A stretch of 64,000 bases of DNA from Streptomyces ochraceiscleroticus (GTDB lineage: Bacteria > Actinomycetota > Actinomycetes > Streptomycetales > Streptomycetaceae): NCBI RefSeq assembly GCF_000720485.1, contig NZ_JOAX01000032.1:23301-87300 (forward strand), given 5' to 3'. Made by a program: the position numbers and the translations under genes. Below, piece by piece: positions 44,499 through 57,005 of the stretch. The notes under the pieces were generated by a model. The model had not been told where the DNA came from and did not search any database. It worked only from the letters and a program-made list of their open reading frames with translations. How positions within the stretch are numbered: position 1 is the stretch's first letter; every line of letters begins with the position of its first letter.

Positions 44499-45971
44499 TC
44501 AGTCGAACCAGTGGAGTGCCTTCGGGGCGGTATTGCGCCAGACGTGCTTGTGCTCGCGGTATTCGGCGAGACCGGTGGGGCCCAGCTCGCGGCCGGTCCC
44601 GGACTGCTTGAAGCCGCCCCACTCCGCCTGCGGCAGATAGGGGTGGAAGTCGTTGATCCATACGGTGCCGAGCCGCAGCCGGGCCGCGACCCGGTCGGCG
44701 CGCGCGGGGTCGGTGGTCCACACCGCGCCGGCCAGCCCGTAGACGGTGTCGTTGGCGAGCCGTACCGCCTCGTCCTCGTCGGTGAAGCGCTCGACGGTGA
44801 GGACCGGGCCGAAGGATTCCTCGCGCACCACCGACATGTCGGCGGTGCAGTCGTCCAGGACGGTCGGCAGGTAGTGGAAGCCGTCCGCGAGGGCCGGGTC
44901 GTCGGGGCGGGCGCCGCCGCAGCGCAGCACGGCGCCCTCGGCGAGCCCGGCGGCGACGTACGCCTCGACCTTCTCCCGGTGCGCCGCGGAGATCAGCGGA
45001 CCGGTACGGGCCTCCGGGTCGAAGGGCCCGCCGAGCCGGATCTCCCGTGCCCGGCGCACCACCTCGTCGACGAAACGATCGTGCAGGGAGTCCTCGACCA
45101 GCAGCCGGGCGCCCGCCGAGCAGACCTGCCCGGAGTGCAGGAAGATCGCGGTCAGGGCGTAGTCGACGGCCGTCTCGAAGTCGGCGTCGGCGAAGACGAT
45201 GTTGGGGTTCTTGCCGCCGAGTTCGAGGGCGACGTTCTTGACCGTACCGGCCGCGGCGGCCGCGATCCGCTTCCCGGTGGCCAGGCCACCGGTGAAGGAG
45301 ACCAGGTCCACGTCCGGGTGGTCGGTGAGCGGGGCGCCCGCCTCCGGCCCGGAGCCGAGGACGAGGTTGGCCACGCCGTCCGGCAGCCCGGCCTCGGTGA
45401 GCAGCTTCATCAGGTGGATCGCGGTGTGCGGGGTGAGCTCGCTGGGCTTGAGGACGAAGGTGTTGCCGGCGGCGAGGGCCGGGGCGACCTTCCAGGCGGT
45501 CTGCAGCAGCGGGTAGTTCCACGGCGTGATCAGCGCGCAGACGCCCACCGGCTCGTGCACGACACGGCTCTCGACCGTGGCACTGCCCGCGTCGACCTCC
45601 CGGCCCGCGTCCCCCTCCTCGGTGATCAGGCGGCCGAAGTACCGGAAGCAGGCCGCGATGTCGTCCATGTCGAGCTCGCTCTCCACCAGCCGCTTGCCGG
45701 TGTCGAGCGATTCGGCGCGGGCGAGCGCCGCCTTGTCCCGCTCCAAGAGGTCGGCGACCCGCAGCAGCTTGGCGCCGCGCTGGGCGGCGGTGGTGTGCGG
45801 CCAGGGTCCGGTGTCGAAGGCGCGCCGGGCCGCGGCGACGGCCCGGTCCGCGTCCGTGCGGTCGCCCTCGTCGACCACCGCGACGAGGGTCTGGTCGGCG
45901 GGGCAGCGGATCTCTCGCGTGGAGCCTGCGGCGGCCGACTGCCACCGCCCGTCGATGAACAGCTCAGGCAC
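44499..45971 (-). CDS. betB: Betaine-aldehyde dehydrogenase family protein
   Basis: A 490-residue NAD(P)-dependent aldehyde dehydrogenase. It shows TPWNYPLLQTAWKVAPALAAG, the catalytic Glu in ALELGGKNPNIVFAD, the catalytic Cys in SGQVCSAGARLLVE, and EESFGPVLTV. The GTG at 45971 has GGAGG 6 bases upstream and overlaps the Rieske gene end by 8 bases. In this operon it should complete betaine aldehyde oxidation, helping choline oxidase, which can itself do both steps. gamma-Aminobutyraldehyde is an alternative substrate for this family. Confidence 0.9.
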   Translation of the reverse strand: MPELFIDGRWQSAAAGSTREIRCPADQTLVAVVDEGDRTDADRAVAAARRAFDTGPWPHTTAAQRGAKLLRVADLLERDKAALARAESLDTGKRLVESELDMDDIAACFRYFGRLITEEGDAGREVDAGSATVESRVVHEPVGVCALITPWNYPLLQTAWKVAPALAAGNTFVLKPSELTPHTAIHLMKLLTEAGLPDGVANLVLGSGPEAGAPLTDHPDVDLVSFTGGLATGKRIAAAAAGTVKNVALELGGKNPNIVFADADFETAVDYALTAIFLHSGQVCSAGARLLVEDSLHDRFVDEVVRRAREIRLGGPFDPEARTGPLISAAHREKVEAYVAAGLAEGAVLRCGGARPDDPALADGFHYLPTVLDDCTADMSVVREESFGPVLTVERFTDEDEAVRLANDTVYGLAGAVWTTDPARADRVAARLRLGTVWINDFHPYLPQAEWGGFKQSGTGRELGPTGLAEYREHKHVWRNTAPKALHWFD

Positions 45972-47109
45972 CCGGTGCCTCCAGCTGCTCGGTGACCCAC
46001 TGGTGGAAGGCGCCGATGTGGTGCTCGCTCGGCACGAGAACGCCCCCGTCCCGGTAAGCGCGCGAGTCCATCGCCGGCTGGGTCCGCTCGCACGCCTCGA
46101 AGTCCTGCTGGTTGACGCGGTGGAAGAGCTCGACGGAGGTGGAGATGTCGGCGCCGGACTCGACGACCTCGGGGAGGTAGAGCCAGTCGCACTCCACGAC
46201 CGTGCGGTCGGCGGCCATCGGGAACATCCGGTGGACGATGACGTGGTCGGGCACGAGGTTCACGAAGACCTGCGGCCGGACGGTGATCGCGTAGTACCGG
46301 CGGTCCTGGTCCTCCGCGATCTCCGGCAGCCGGCCGAAGCCGCCCTTGCCGTCGACCGTGAAGCCCTCGGCCTCCGGGGCGAATTCAGCGCCGTGCCCGA
46401 CGTAGTACTGGGCGGCGAACCCGTCGGCGAACTCCGGGAGTACATCGGTGAGTTCGGGGTGGATGGTGGCGCAGTGGTAGCACTCCATGAAGTTCTCGAT
46501 GATGAGCTTCCAGTTGGCCGCCACGTCATAGGTGATGCGCTTGCCCAGGGCCAGGCCCTCGGTGCGGTACCGCTCGATGGAGGCGGCGTCGCCGAGCCGC
46601 TCGACGGCCGCGCCGATCACCGTGTCCTCGAAGGAGGGCGGCTCGTCGGCCAGGCAGACCCAGGCGTAGCCGAGCCATTCGCGCAGCGGGACGGTGACCA
46701 GGCCGCGTTCGGTGCGGTCGATGTCCGGCATCGACGTCAGGTTGGGCGCGGCGACGAGCTTGCCGTCGAAGTCGTAGGTCCAGGCGTGGTAGGGGCACTG
46801 GAGGTTGCGGCGGGCCTCGCCGGACTCCTCGGTGCACAAGCGGGCGCCGCGGTGCCGGCAGATGTTCAGGAAGGCCCGCAGTTCGCCGCGGCGGTTGCGG
46901 GTGATCAGGACGTTCTCCCGGCCGACCTGCACGGTGCGGAAGGCACCAGGCTTGGCCAGGTCGGCGCTGCGCACGGCGCAGAACCACAGCCGCTCGAAGA
47001 TCTTCTCCTGCTCCTGCCGGAAGGTCTCCGGGTCGGTGTAGGAGGTGCCGGGCAGGGTGGTGATCAGGCTGGATGTGGCGGTCGGGGCGAGTTCGGGCGT
47101 GGTCGTCAT
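45964..47109 (-). CDS. gbcA: Rieske glycine betaine monooxygenase, oxygenase subunit
   Basis: A 381-residue ring-hydroxylating-type oxygenase, alpha subunit only. The Rieske cluster is CRHRGARLC and QCPYHAWTYDFDG (C-x-H ... C-x2-H, about 82-105). The mononuclear iron site is NFMECYHCATIHPEL. The GbcA/BndA group removes one methyl of glycine betaine as formaldehyde to give dimethylglycine; context (choline oxidase, dimethylglycine dehydrogenase) strongly supports this. Electrons should come from the ferredoxin and reductase encoded divergently at 51.9-53.4 kb. GAGGAG precedes the ATG. Confidence 0.88.
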   Translation of the reverse strand: MTTTPELAPTATSSLITTLPGTSYTDPETFRQEQEKIFERLWFCAVRSADLAKPGAFRTVQVGRENVLITRNRRGELRAFLNICRHRGARLCTEESGEARRNLQCPYHAWTYDFDGKLVAAPNLTSMPDIDRTERGLVTVPLREWLGYAWVCLADEPPSFEDTVIGAAVERLGDAASIERYRTEGLALGKRITYDVAANWKLIIENFMECYHCATIHPELTDVLPEFADGFAAQYYVGHGAEFAPEAEGFTVDGKGGFGRLPEIAEDQDRRYYAITVRPQVFVNLVPDHVIVHRMFPMAADRTVVECDWLYLPEVVESGADISTSVELFHRVNQQDFEACERTQPAMDSRAYRDGGVLVPSEHHIGAFHQWVTEQLEAPGA

Positions 47110-47144
47110 GTGCGTCTCCTCAAGCGAACTACTTCTTCCAAGCG

Positions 47145-50735
<3,591 letters not shown>

Positions 50736-50747
50736 CTACCCCTCAGT

Positions 50748-50773
50748 GTTGCGCACTGCACGACTCGTTGCGC
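50748..50773. promoter_or_regulatory. Repeated GTTGCGC motif, left arm (choline operon promoter)
   Basis: GTTGCGC occurs at 50748-50754 and 50767-50773, 19 bases apart, 17-42 bases upstream of the mycothiol dehydrogenase start. The same motif is in the promoter of the divergent ferredoxin genes at 51832. It is a candidate binding site for the IclR regulator encoded between. Confidence 0.5.
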
Positions 50774-50932
50774 GATGAGAGACATACTGGGAACGCCGTC
50801 TCGGCGGCGTCAAGGGGTTGGAGTTAACCGTTGGTAAAAGCGCGCGCACCGTCGGCACGCATGGATGCGGGGCCGGTGGGCACCGGCCCCGCATCGCTCC
50901 TGCGCACGGTCGAACCGTCTACTCGGCGGGCG

Positions 50933-51748
50933 TCACACCCCGTATCCCATCCGCCGGGACAATTCCTGTGCCGCCTCGACCGTGCGCTTGGCGACCTCCG
51001 GGATGCGCTCGGCCTCCAGTCGGTACGCGGGCGCCGAGACGCTGATCGCGCCGATCACCTGGCCGTCGTGCGCGCGCACCGGCGCGGCCACCGCGTGCAG
51101 CCCGAGCTCCAGCTCCTCGATCGCCACCGCGAAGCCGTTGCGCACCACCCCGGCGAGCTGTTCGCGCAGCTCGGCGACGGAGGTGATCGTCCGGTCGGTG
51201 AGCCGCGGCAGCTTGCGGGCCAGCGCGGCATCCTGCACCGGGCCCGGCTGGAACGCCAGCAGCGCCTTGCCGCTGGAGGTCGCGTGCAGCGGGGTGCGGC
51301 GGCCGAGCCAGTTCTGCGCGGTGACCGAGGCCGGGCCGCGGGCCTGCATGATGTTGACCGCGGCGCCGTTGTCCAGCACCGCGATGTTGGCCGTCTCGCC
51401 CAGCTCGTCGGCGAGCAGCCGGCACATCGGCGCGCCCTCCTGCGAGATGTCCAGCCGGACCGCGGCGGCCCCGGCCAGCCGGAGCACCCCGGCCCCGAGG
51501 TAGTACTTGCCGCGCTCCTGCTCCTGGGCGACCAGCCCGCGGTTCTCCAGCACGCCGAGCAGCCGGAAGGCCGTCGACTTGTGCACTCCGAGCTCGTCGG
51601 CGACCTCGGTCACTCCTGCCTCACCGTGCCGGGCGAGGATCTCCAGCACCGTGACCGCACGGTCCACCGACTGCACGGAACTCCCCGCTCCGCGGGGTGA
51701 TTTATGCGCTGACCTGGCCTCCGACGTGTCCTTCGCGTTGTCCGTCAT
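50933..51748 (-). CDS. IclR family transcriptional regulator of the choline/betaine genes
   Basis: A 271-residue regulator. The N-terminal winged helix (SVDRAVTVLEILARHGEAGV, ADELGVHKSTAFRLLGVLE) is followed by the IclR effector domain (about 100-265; GRRTPLHATSSGKALLA, AISVSAPAYRL). It lies between the minus-strand choline operon and the plus-strand ferredoxin/reductase genes, so it probably co-ordinates both; the effector may be glycine betaine or another intermediate. It is far enough (201 bases) from the next gene to leave that operon its own promoter. Confidence 0.9.
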   Translation of the reverse strand: MTDNAKDTSEARSAHKSPRGAGSSVQSVDRAVTVLEILARHGEAGVTEVADELGVHKSTAFRLLGVLENRGLVAQEQERGKYYLGAGVLRLAGAAAVRLDISQEGAPMCRLLADELGETANIAVLDNGAAVNIMQARGPASVTAQNWLGRRTPLHATSSGKALLAFQPGPVQDAALARKLPRLTDRTITSVAELREQLAGVVRNGFAVAIEELELGLHAVAAPVRAHDGQVIGAISVSAPAYRLEAERIPEVAKRTVEAAQELSRRMGYGV

Positions 51749-51831
51749 CCGATCTCACCACCTGGCGCGACCCGATGCGGGCCGGCATCTGAAGGGAGGC
51801 GCTTGACGCGCGGGCTCCCGGCTTGGATTCT

Positions 51832-51858
51832 GTTGCGCAGAGCGCTTCGCCGTGCGCA
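51832..51858. promoter_or_regulatory. GTTGCGC/TGCGCA motif, right arm (ferredoxin promoter)
   Basis: TGTTGCGCAG (51831-51840) and TGCGCA (51853-51858) lie 42-69 bases upstream of the ferredoxin start and echo the GTTGCGC pair before the choline operon. A TATACC hexamer at 51872 may be the -10 region. Confidence 0.45.
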
Positions 51859-51899
51859 TCGCGGAACTCAACTATACCGAACAGTAAGAGGGGGGCCCC

Positions 51900-52220
51900 G
51901 TGATTCCCGTCTGCCACCTCGACGACCTGCCCGCAGGCGAGTCGGTACGTATCGACACCGCACCTCCCATCGCCGTCTTCAATGCCGACGGCGAGATCTA
52001 TGCCATCGACGACACCTGCACCCACCAGGACGCCTCCCTCGCCGACGGCTGGCTGGAGGGCTGCCTGGTCGAATGCCCGCTGCACGCCGCGTCCTTCGAC
52101 CTGCGCACCGGCATGCCGACCTGCCTGCCCGCCCGGCGGGCCGTCCGCACCCACTCCGTCACCGTGGAGAACGGCATGATCTACGTGCACCACGCCGCCG
52201 AGGAAGGCAACGCCGCATGA
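51900..52220 (+). CDS. Rieske-type 2Fe-2S ferredoxin
   Basis: A 106-residue ferredoxin with one Rieske cluster: DDTCTHQDASLADG and VECPLHAASFDL (C-x-H ... C-x2-H). This type shuttles electrons to multi-component Rieske oxygenases. The GTG start has AGAGGGGGG upstream. It overlaps the reductase gene by 4 bases (ATGA). The only oxygenase nearby that needs it is the glycine betaine monooxygenase in the divergent operon. Confidence 0.92.
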   Translation: MIPVCHLDDLPAGESVRIDTAPPIAVFNADGEIYAIDDTCTHQDASLADGWLEGCLVECPLHAASFDLRTGMPTCLPARRAVRTHSVTVENGMIYVHHAAEEGNAA

Positions 52221-53383
52221 GGACGGTCACCGTCGTCGGAGCCTCGCTGGCCGGACTGTACGCCGCGAGAGCGCTGCGCTCCCAGGGGTTCGACGGGCGG
52301 CTGGTCATCGTCGGGGACGAGTGCCACCGGCCGTACGACCGGCCGCCGCTCTCCAAGGACTTCCTCCGGGGTACGACCGGGCAGGACGGCCTCGCCCTGG
52401 CGGACGCCGAGGAGGTCGCCGAGCTGGACGCGGAGTGGCTGCTCGGGACGCGCGCCGCCGCGCTGGACGCCGGCGGCCGGTCGGTGACCCTGGAAAACGG
52501 CCGGTCCCTCGCCACCGACGGGGTGGTCATCGCCACCGGCGCCACCCCGCGCCGGCTGCCGGGGCCCGAGCTCGCCGGGGTGCACACCCTGCGCAGCCTC
52601 GACGACGCCCAGGCGCTCCGCGACGACCTGGCCGGCGGGCCGGTACGGGTCGTGGTGATCGGCGGCGGCTTCATCGGCGCCGAGGTCGCCTCCTCGTGCG
52701 CCGCGCTCGGCCACGACGTCACGGTCGTCGAGGCCGCGCCCCTCCCGCTGCTGCCGCAGCTCGGCGAGGAGATGGCCGGAGTCTGCGCGAAGCTGCACGG
52801 CGACCACGGGGTCACCCTGGTCACCGGTACGGGCGTCGCGGCACTGCGGGGCGAGTCCGGCGGCCGCGTCACCGGTGTCGAGCTGGCCGACGGGCGGGTG
52901 CTGCCCGCCGACACCGTCGTCGTCGGCATCGGGGTCCGCCCGAACACCGACTGGCTGGCCGGCTCCGGGCTGCCCCTGGACGACGGGGTGGTGTGCGACG
53001 CCGGGTGCGTGACCGCGCTCCCCCACGTCGTCGCGGTCGGCGACGTGGCCCGGGTCGACGGCTCCCGTACCGAGCACTGGACCAGCGCGACCGAACAGGC
53101 CGCCACCGCGGTCCACAACCTCCTCGCGGGCGAGACCCTGCTGGCGCACCGCACCGTGCCGTACTTCTGGTCCGACCAGTACGGCGTCCGCATCCAGTTC
53201 GCCGGGCGGCGGCTGCCCACCGACACCGTGCGGGTCCTCGACGGCTCCCCCGAGGACCGCAGCTTCCTCGCCACGTACGAGCGCGACGGCCGCACCACCG
53301 CGGTGCTCGCCCTCAACCGGCCGCGCCCCTTCATGAAGGCGCGCCGCGAGCTGATGCGGTCCGCCCAGCCGGTGGCGAGCTGA
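52217..53383 (+). CDS. NAD(P)H-ferredoxin reductase (Rieske oxygenase type)
   Basis: A 388-residue FAD/NAD(P) reductase like BphA4/HcaD. FAD motif TVVGASLAGLYAARALRSQG, RPYDRPPLSKDFL, NAD motif VIGGGFIGAEVASSCAALG, and VAVGDVARV, followed by the C-terminal reductase domain with YFWSDQYGVRIQFAGR. With the ferredoxin it forms the electron chain for the betaine monooxygenase. Where Pseudomonas uses a single fused reductase (GbcB), this organism appears to use two separate parts. A hairpin terminator follows. Confidence 0.92.
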   Translation: MRTVTVVGASLAGLYAARALRSQGFDGRLVIVGDECHRPYDRPPLSKDFLRGTTGQDGLALADAEEVAELDAEWLLGTRAAALDAGGRSVTLENGRSLATDGVVIATGATPRRLPGPELAGVHTLRSLDDAQALRDDLAGGPVRVVVIGGGFIGAEVASSCAALGHDVTVVEAAPLPLLPQLGEEMAGVCAKLHGDHGVTLVTGTGVAALRGESGGRVTGVELADGRVLPADTVVVGIGVRPNTDWLAGSGLPLDDGVVCDAGCVTALPHVVAVGDVARVDGSRTEHWTSATEQAATAVHNLLAGETLLAHRTVPYFWSDQYGVRIQFAGRRLPTDTVRVLDGSPEDRSFLATYERDGRTTAVLALNRPRPFMKARRELMRSAQPVAS

Positions 53384-53414
53384 TCCCCTTCGCGTACCAG
53401 GGGGACGGGACACA

Positions 53415-53447
53415 TAGGGGCGGGGCGCCAACGGCACCCCGCCCCTA
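53415..53447. terminator. Hairpin terminator after ferredoxin reductase
   Basis: TAGGGGCGGGG and CCCCGCCCCTA pair (11 bp), continued by GCC/GGC after one mismatch, with a 3-base loop. It lies 31 bases past the reductase stop. Confidence 0.8.
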
Positions 53448-53528
53448 CGGTCACAGTGCGCGACATGACACACCCATGACCGCCCAACAGCCCTCTGTAT
53501 ACCGGCACTTGGCCTCCCCTATACCTTC

Positions 53529-53542
53529 CGCCTGATCAGGCG
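53529..53542. promoter_or_regulatory. Perfect palindrome upstream of asparagine synthase
   Basis: CGCCTGATCAGGCG is a 14-base perfect palindrome 166 bases before the asnB start. A TTGACG hexamer follows at 53564. The 53384-53707 gap otherwise has only the upstream terminator and the asnB leader. Confidence 0.4.
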
Positions 53543-53707
53543 CATTCCACCCGCCATGCCCTGTTGACGTACGACGTACGGCTGTCACATGCTCGTTACA
53601 TAGGTGCCCGATACACATGACCCTGGGTGCCCGGCCGGTGACGTCTTGCCGTGCCCGGCCGTTCCCCCCCAACGCACCCAGCCCAGGGTCGGATTCGGAG
53701 GAGCAGC

Positions 53708-55549
53708 ATGTGCGGAATCGCCGGATGGGTCGCCTACCAGCGTGACCTGCGGTCCGAACAGGCCACCGTCGACGCCATGACCGAGACCATGTCCTGCCGC
53801 GGTCCGGACGACGCCGGGACCTGGGTCCAGGGCCCGGCGGCCCTCGGCCACCGCCGACTCGCCATCATCGACCTGCCGGGCGGCCGCCAGCCGATGACCG
53901 TCGACACTCCCGACGGCCCGGTCGCGATGGTCTACTCCGGAGAGGCGTACAACTTCTCCGAACTGCGCAAGGAACTGGCCGCGCGCGGCCACCGCTTCAC
54001 CACCGACTCCGACACCGAGGTCGTCCTGCACGGCTACCTGGAGTGGGGCGAGGCCGTCGCCGAACGCCTCAACGGCATGTACGCCTTCGCCATCTGGGAC
54101 AGCCGCGAGCAGAAGCTCGTGATGATCCGCGACCGGATGGGCATCAAGCCCTTCTACTACTACGCCACCGACGACGGCGTGCTCTTCGGCTCCGAGCCCA
54201 AGGCCATCCTCGCCAACCCGCAGGTCACCCCCACCGTGACGCTGGACGGCCTGCGCGAGCTGTTCGCCTTCGTCAAGACGCCGGGCCATGCGGTGTACGA
54301 GGGCATGCGCGAGGTCGAGCCCGGCACGGTCGTCACGCTGACCAGGAACGGCCTGCGCACCCGCGTCTACTGGACGCTGGAGACCAAGCAGCACACCAAC
54401 GACCGGGAGACCTCGATCGCCCATGTGCGGTCGCTGCTGGACGACATCGTGCGCCGCCAGCTCGTCGCCGACGTGCCCCGCTGCACCCTGCTCTCCGGCG
54501 GCCTGGACTCCTCCGCGATGACCGCGCTGGCCGCACAGCAGCTCGCCGCCGAGGACAAGACCGTCCGCAGCTTCGCCGTCGACTTCGTGGGCCAGACCGA
54601 GAACTTCACCCCGGACGCGCTCCGCGACACCCCGGACACCCCCTTCGTGCACGACGTGGCGCGCGCCTCCAAGACCGAGCACCAGGACATCGTCCTGAAC
54701 TCCGACCAGCTCGCCGACCCCGAAGTACGCTCCAAGATGATCCGCGCCCGGGACCTGCCGATGGGCTTCGGCGACATGGACGCCTCGCTGTACCTGCTGT
54801 TCAAGGCCATCCGCGAGCACTCGACGGTGGCGCTGTCCGGCGAGTCGGCGGACGAGGTCTTCGGCGGGTACAAGCAGTTCTTCGACCCCAAGGCGCGCGA
54901 GGCGGACACCTTCCCCTGGCTGGTGCAGTTCGCCGAGCACTTCGGCGACGACGGCAACATCCTCACCGAGGGCGTCACCAAGGCGATGGACCTGGGCAGT
55001 TACATCCAGGACAGCTACCGGGCGGCCATCGCGGACGTGCGGCGGCTCGACGGCGAGAGCGACTTCGAGTACCGCATGCGCGAGATCTGCTACCTGCACC
55101 TGACCCGGTTCGTCCGCGTCCTGCTGGACCGCAAGGACCGGGCGAGCATGGCCGTCGGCCTGGAGGTGCGGGTGCCGTTCTGCGACCACCGGCTCGTGGA
55201 GTACGTCTACAACACCCCGTGGAGCCTGAAGTCGTTCGACGGCCGGGAGAAGAGCCTGCTGCGCGAGGCCACCGCCGACGTACTGCCCAAGTCGGTGTAC
55301 GACCGGGTGAAGAGCCCGTACCCCTCCACGCAGGACCCGAAGTACGCCATCGCCCTGCAGGGCCACCTCAAGGACCTGCTCGCCAAGCCCTCGCACCCGG
55401 TGTTCGACCTGGTCAGCCGCGACTGGCTGCAGCGCGCCGTCAAGGTCGACGTCCCGCAGATCACCCAGGCGTCCCGGCGCGGCCTCGAGCGCACCCTGGA
55501 CCTGGCCCTCTGGATGGACATGTACTCGCCGGCCATTACACTCTCTTGA
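53708..55549 (+). CDS. asnB: Asparagine synthase (glutamine-hydrolysing)
   Basis: A 613-residue two-domain enzyme making asparagine from aspartate, glutamine and ATP. The N-terminal nucleophile Cys2 is kept (MCGIAGWVAY), with the class II amidotransferase residues RLAIIDL and SGEAYNF. The synthetase half has the PP-loop LLSGGLDSSAMTAL (about 260) and SGESADEVFGGY. GGAGGAGC precedes the ATG. A MarR gene follows after 18 bases. The normal asparagine role is likely; members in antibiotic clusters amidate other acids, but nothing here suggests that. Confidence 0.93.
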   Translation: MCGIAGWVAYQRDLRSEQATVDAMTETMSCRGPDDAGTWVQGPAALGHRRLAIIDLPGGRQPMTVDTPDGPVAMVYSGEAYNFSELRKELAARGHRFTTDSDTEVVLHGYLEWGEAVAERLNGMYAFAIWDSREQKLVMIRDRMGIKPFYYYATDDGVLFGSEPKAILANPQVTPTVTLDGLRELFAFVKTPGHAVYEGMREVEPGTVVTLTRNGLRTRVYWTLETKQHTNDRETSIAHVRSLLDDIVRRQLVADVPRCTLLSGGLDSSAMTALAAQQLAAEDKTVRSFAVDFVGQTENFTPDALRDTPDTPFVHDVARASKTEHQDIVLNSDQLADPEVRSKMIRARDLPMGFGDMDASLYLLFKAIREHSTVALSGESADEVFGGYKQFFDPKAREADTFPWLVQFAEHFGDDGNILTEGVTKAMDLGSYIQDSYRAAIADVRRLDGESDFEYRMREICYLHLTRFVRVLLDRKDRASMAVGLEVRVPFCDHRLVEYVYNTPWSLKSFDGREKSLLREATADVLPKSVYDRVKSPYPSTQDPKYAIALQGHLKDLLAKPSHPVFDLVSRDWLQRAVKVDVPQITQASRRGLERTLDLALWMDMYSPAITLS

Positions 55550-55567
55550 CCTGATCGAGGCAGGTCG

Positions 55568-56095
55568 ATGGACGACAGACGGGTGGACGGTGGCGTGGCG
55601 GTCGGCGACGAGACGGCGCTGAGCACGGTCGGTGAAGAGGCCGCGCTGGAACTGGTCGTGACCCTGCACCGGCTGCTGCGCAGCCTGGGCAGGGCCGTCC
55701 CCGGCCGCCGCGTCCCGCCCACCCAGCTCATCGTCCTCGCCCTGCTCACCCAGCTCGGCCCGTCCCGCATCGGCGTACTGGCCGACCGCATCCCCTGCTC
55801 GCAGCCGACGGCCACGGCCGCGGTGGCGAGCCTGGAGTCGGCGGGGCTGGTCCGCAGGGAGCCGGACCCCACCGACGGGCGCGCGGCACGCGTCGTCATC
55901 ACCGAGGACGGCGTCCGCACGCTGAACGACGTGGCACGGAGTGAGGCCGAGGCGCTCGCCGGGCGCCTCGGCACGCTGCCCCAGGAGGACGTCCGCCGGG
56001 TACTGGAGGCGGGCGCCCTGCTGCGGCGGCTGGCGGAGCCGGACCAGGGCGTGCCCGAGAGGCCCGCGCAGGGCGTGTCCGGGGCATCCGCCTAA
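55568..56095 (+). CDS. MarR family transcriptional regulator
   Basis: A 175-residue winged-helix regulator: VPPTQLIVLALLTQLGPSRI, then the recognition helix PCSQPTATAAVASLESAGLV and the wing REPDPTDGRAARVVITEDG. GAGG is 8 bases upstream of the ATG. It is 18 bases after asnB and probably co-transcribed, so asnB or a nearby gene may be its target. Its end overlaps the convergent transglycosylase gene by 4 bases. Confidence 0.9.
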   Translation: MDDRRVDGGVAVGDETALSTVGEEAALELVVTLHRLLRSLGRAVPGRRVPPTQLIVLALLTQLGPSRIGVLADRIPCSQPTATAAVASLESAGLVRREPDPTDGRAARVVITEDGVRTLNDVARSEAEALAGRLGTLPQEDVRRVLEAGALLRRLAEPDQGVPERPAQGVSGASA

Positions 56096-56820
56096 TATCC
56101 CTTCGGCGGGCTGCCCGAATCGGCCTGCTGCACGGCGGAGATGTCGCCGTACTGCGCCTTGATGTAATTCACGGCCGCCGCACAATTCGCCACCGGGTCA
56201 TTGATGTCCCATGCCGTACCGGGCTGATGGTGCGCCCGGAACGTTCCCATGGTCGTCTGGAAAAGCCCCTGGGACGGCTCGCCCGCCACCGCGTTGGCGT
56301 CCCATCCATTGAAAGCGTTCGGGTCGAATCCGGATTCCCTGCGGGCGATTGTCCACAGCCCCGCGTACCAGTATTCGGGTGATCCCGTGACCCGCAGACA
56401 CGCGCGGATCCACCCGGCCGGCCCTGCCGCCTCGACCCGCTCCCTGGCCTCGGCGCGCTTCCTGGCCGCCGCGCGCCGTCGCTCTTCCAGTGCCGCGCTC
56501 CGCGCCTCCGAGCTGGCCCGGGAGGCCCGGGCCGCGGCCTCGAAGCGCTGCTCCGTCAGCCCCGCCGCGACGAACGTGGCGGCCTGCCCCTCCAGCCCGG
56601 CCGACGAGACCCGGACCCTCCGGGCGGCCGCGGCAGGCGCCCGATGGCCCGCCCGCGCCGCTGCCGGCCGGGAATCCCCGCCGTACAGCGCGGCTTCTTC
56701 CGTGTGCGTCCCGGCCTCACCGGGACGCATATCCGCCACTCCGCTGATCACGATCGCGGCAGGAATTATCAGGACGAGGACAGAGGAAAGGGCGGTGGCT
56801 GCAGTCCTGGCCACGTGCAT
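56092..56820 (-). CDS. Secreted lytic transglycosylase (SLT-like) with coiled-coil linker
   Basis: A 242-residue exported protein. An N-terminal hydrophobic signal/anchor (TALSSVLVLIIPAAIVISGVA) is followed by an Ala/Arg/Glu-rich helical linker (about 85-130), then a small lysozyme-like domain: WTIARRESGFDPNAFNGWD with the catalytic Glu, GEPSQGLFQTTMGTF and NCAAAVNYIKAQYGD. Such proteins cleave peptidoglycan during growth or secretion. A weak ribosome site leaves the start slightly open. It is divergent from hemC. Confidence 0.87.
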   Translation of the reverse strand: MHVARTAATALSSVLVLIIPAAIVISGVADMRPGEAGTHTEEAALYGGDSRPAAARAGHRAPAAAARRVRVSSAGLEGQAATFVAAGLTEQRFEAAARASRASSEARSAALEERRRAAARKRAEARERVEAAGPAGWIRACLRVTGSPEYWYAGLWTIARRESGFDPNAFNGWDANAVAGEPSQGLFQTTMGTFRAHHQPGTAWDINDPVANCAAAVNYIKAQYGDISAVQQADSGSPPKGY

Positions 56821-57005
56821 GGGAAATCATCGCCTTCCCGTCGAGCCGCCGGCTCACTTGGAGGCGTCCTATCAGCCGGAATCATGACCCGCCGAGCACC
56901 CGGCCGAGACCGGCGGTCCGAGCGGGATGACGATATCTTCGAAGTTTTGCGTGACGAGTCGGGGCCCGGGCGGTGACAGGAGCCGGGCGGGGCTATCGTG
57001 GCTCC

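Noticed and set aside
42901..44640. Plus-strand frame of 579 codons opposite the choline permease
   Set aside because: Gly/Glu/Asp/His-rich antisense translation with no domain, while the minus strand is a clear APC transporter.
53585..56185. Minus-strand frame of 866 codons opposite asparagine synthase and MarR
   Set aside because: Shadow frame; it crosses two genes with intact motifs on the plus strand.
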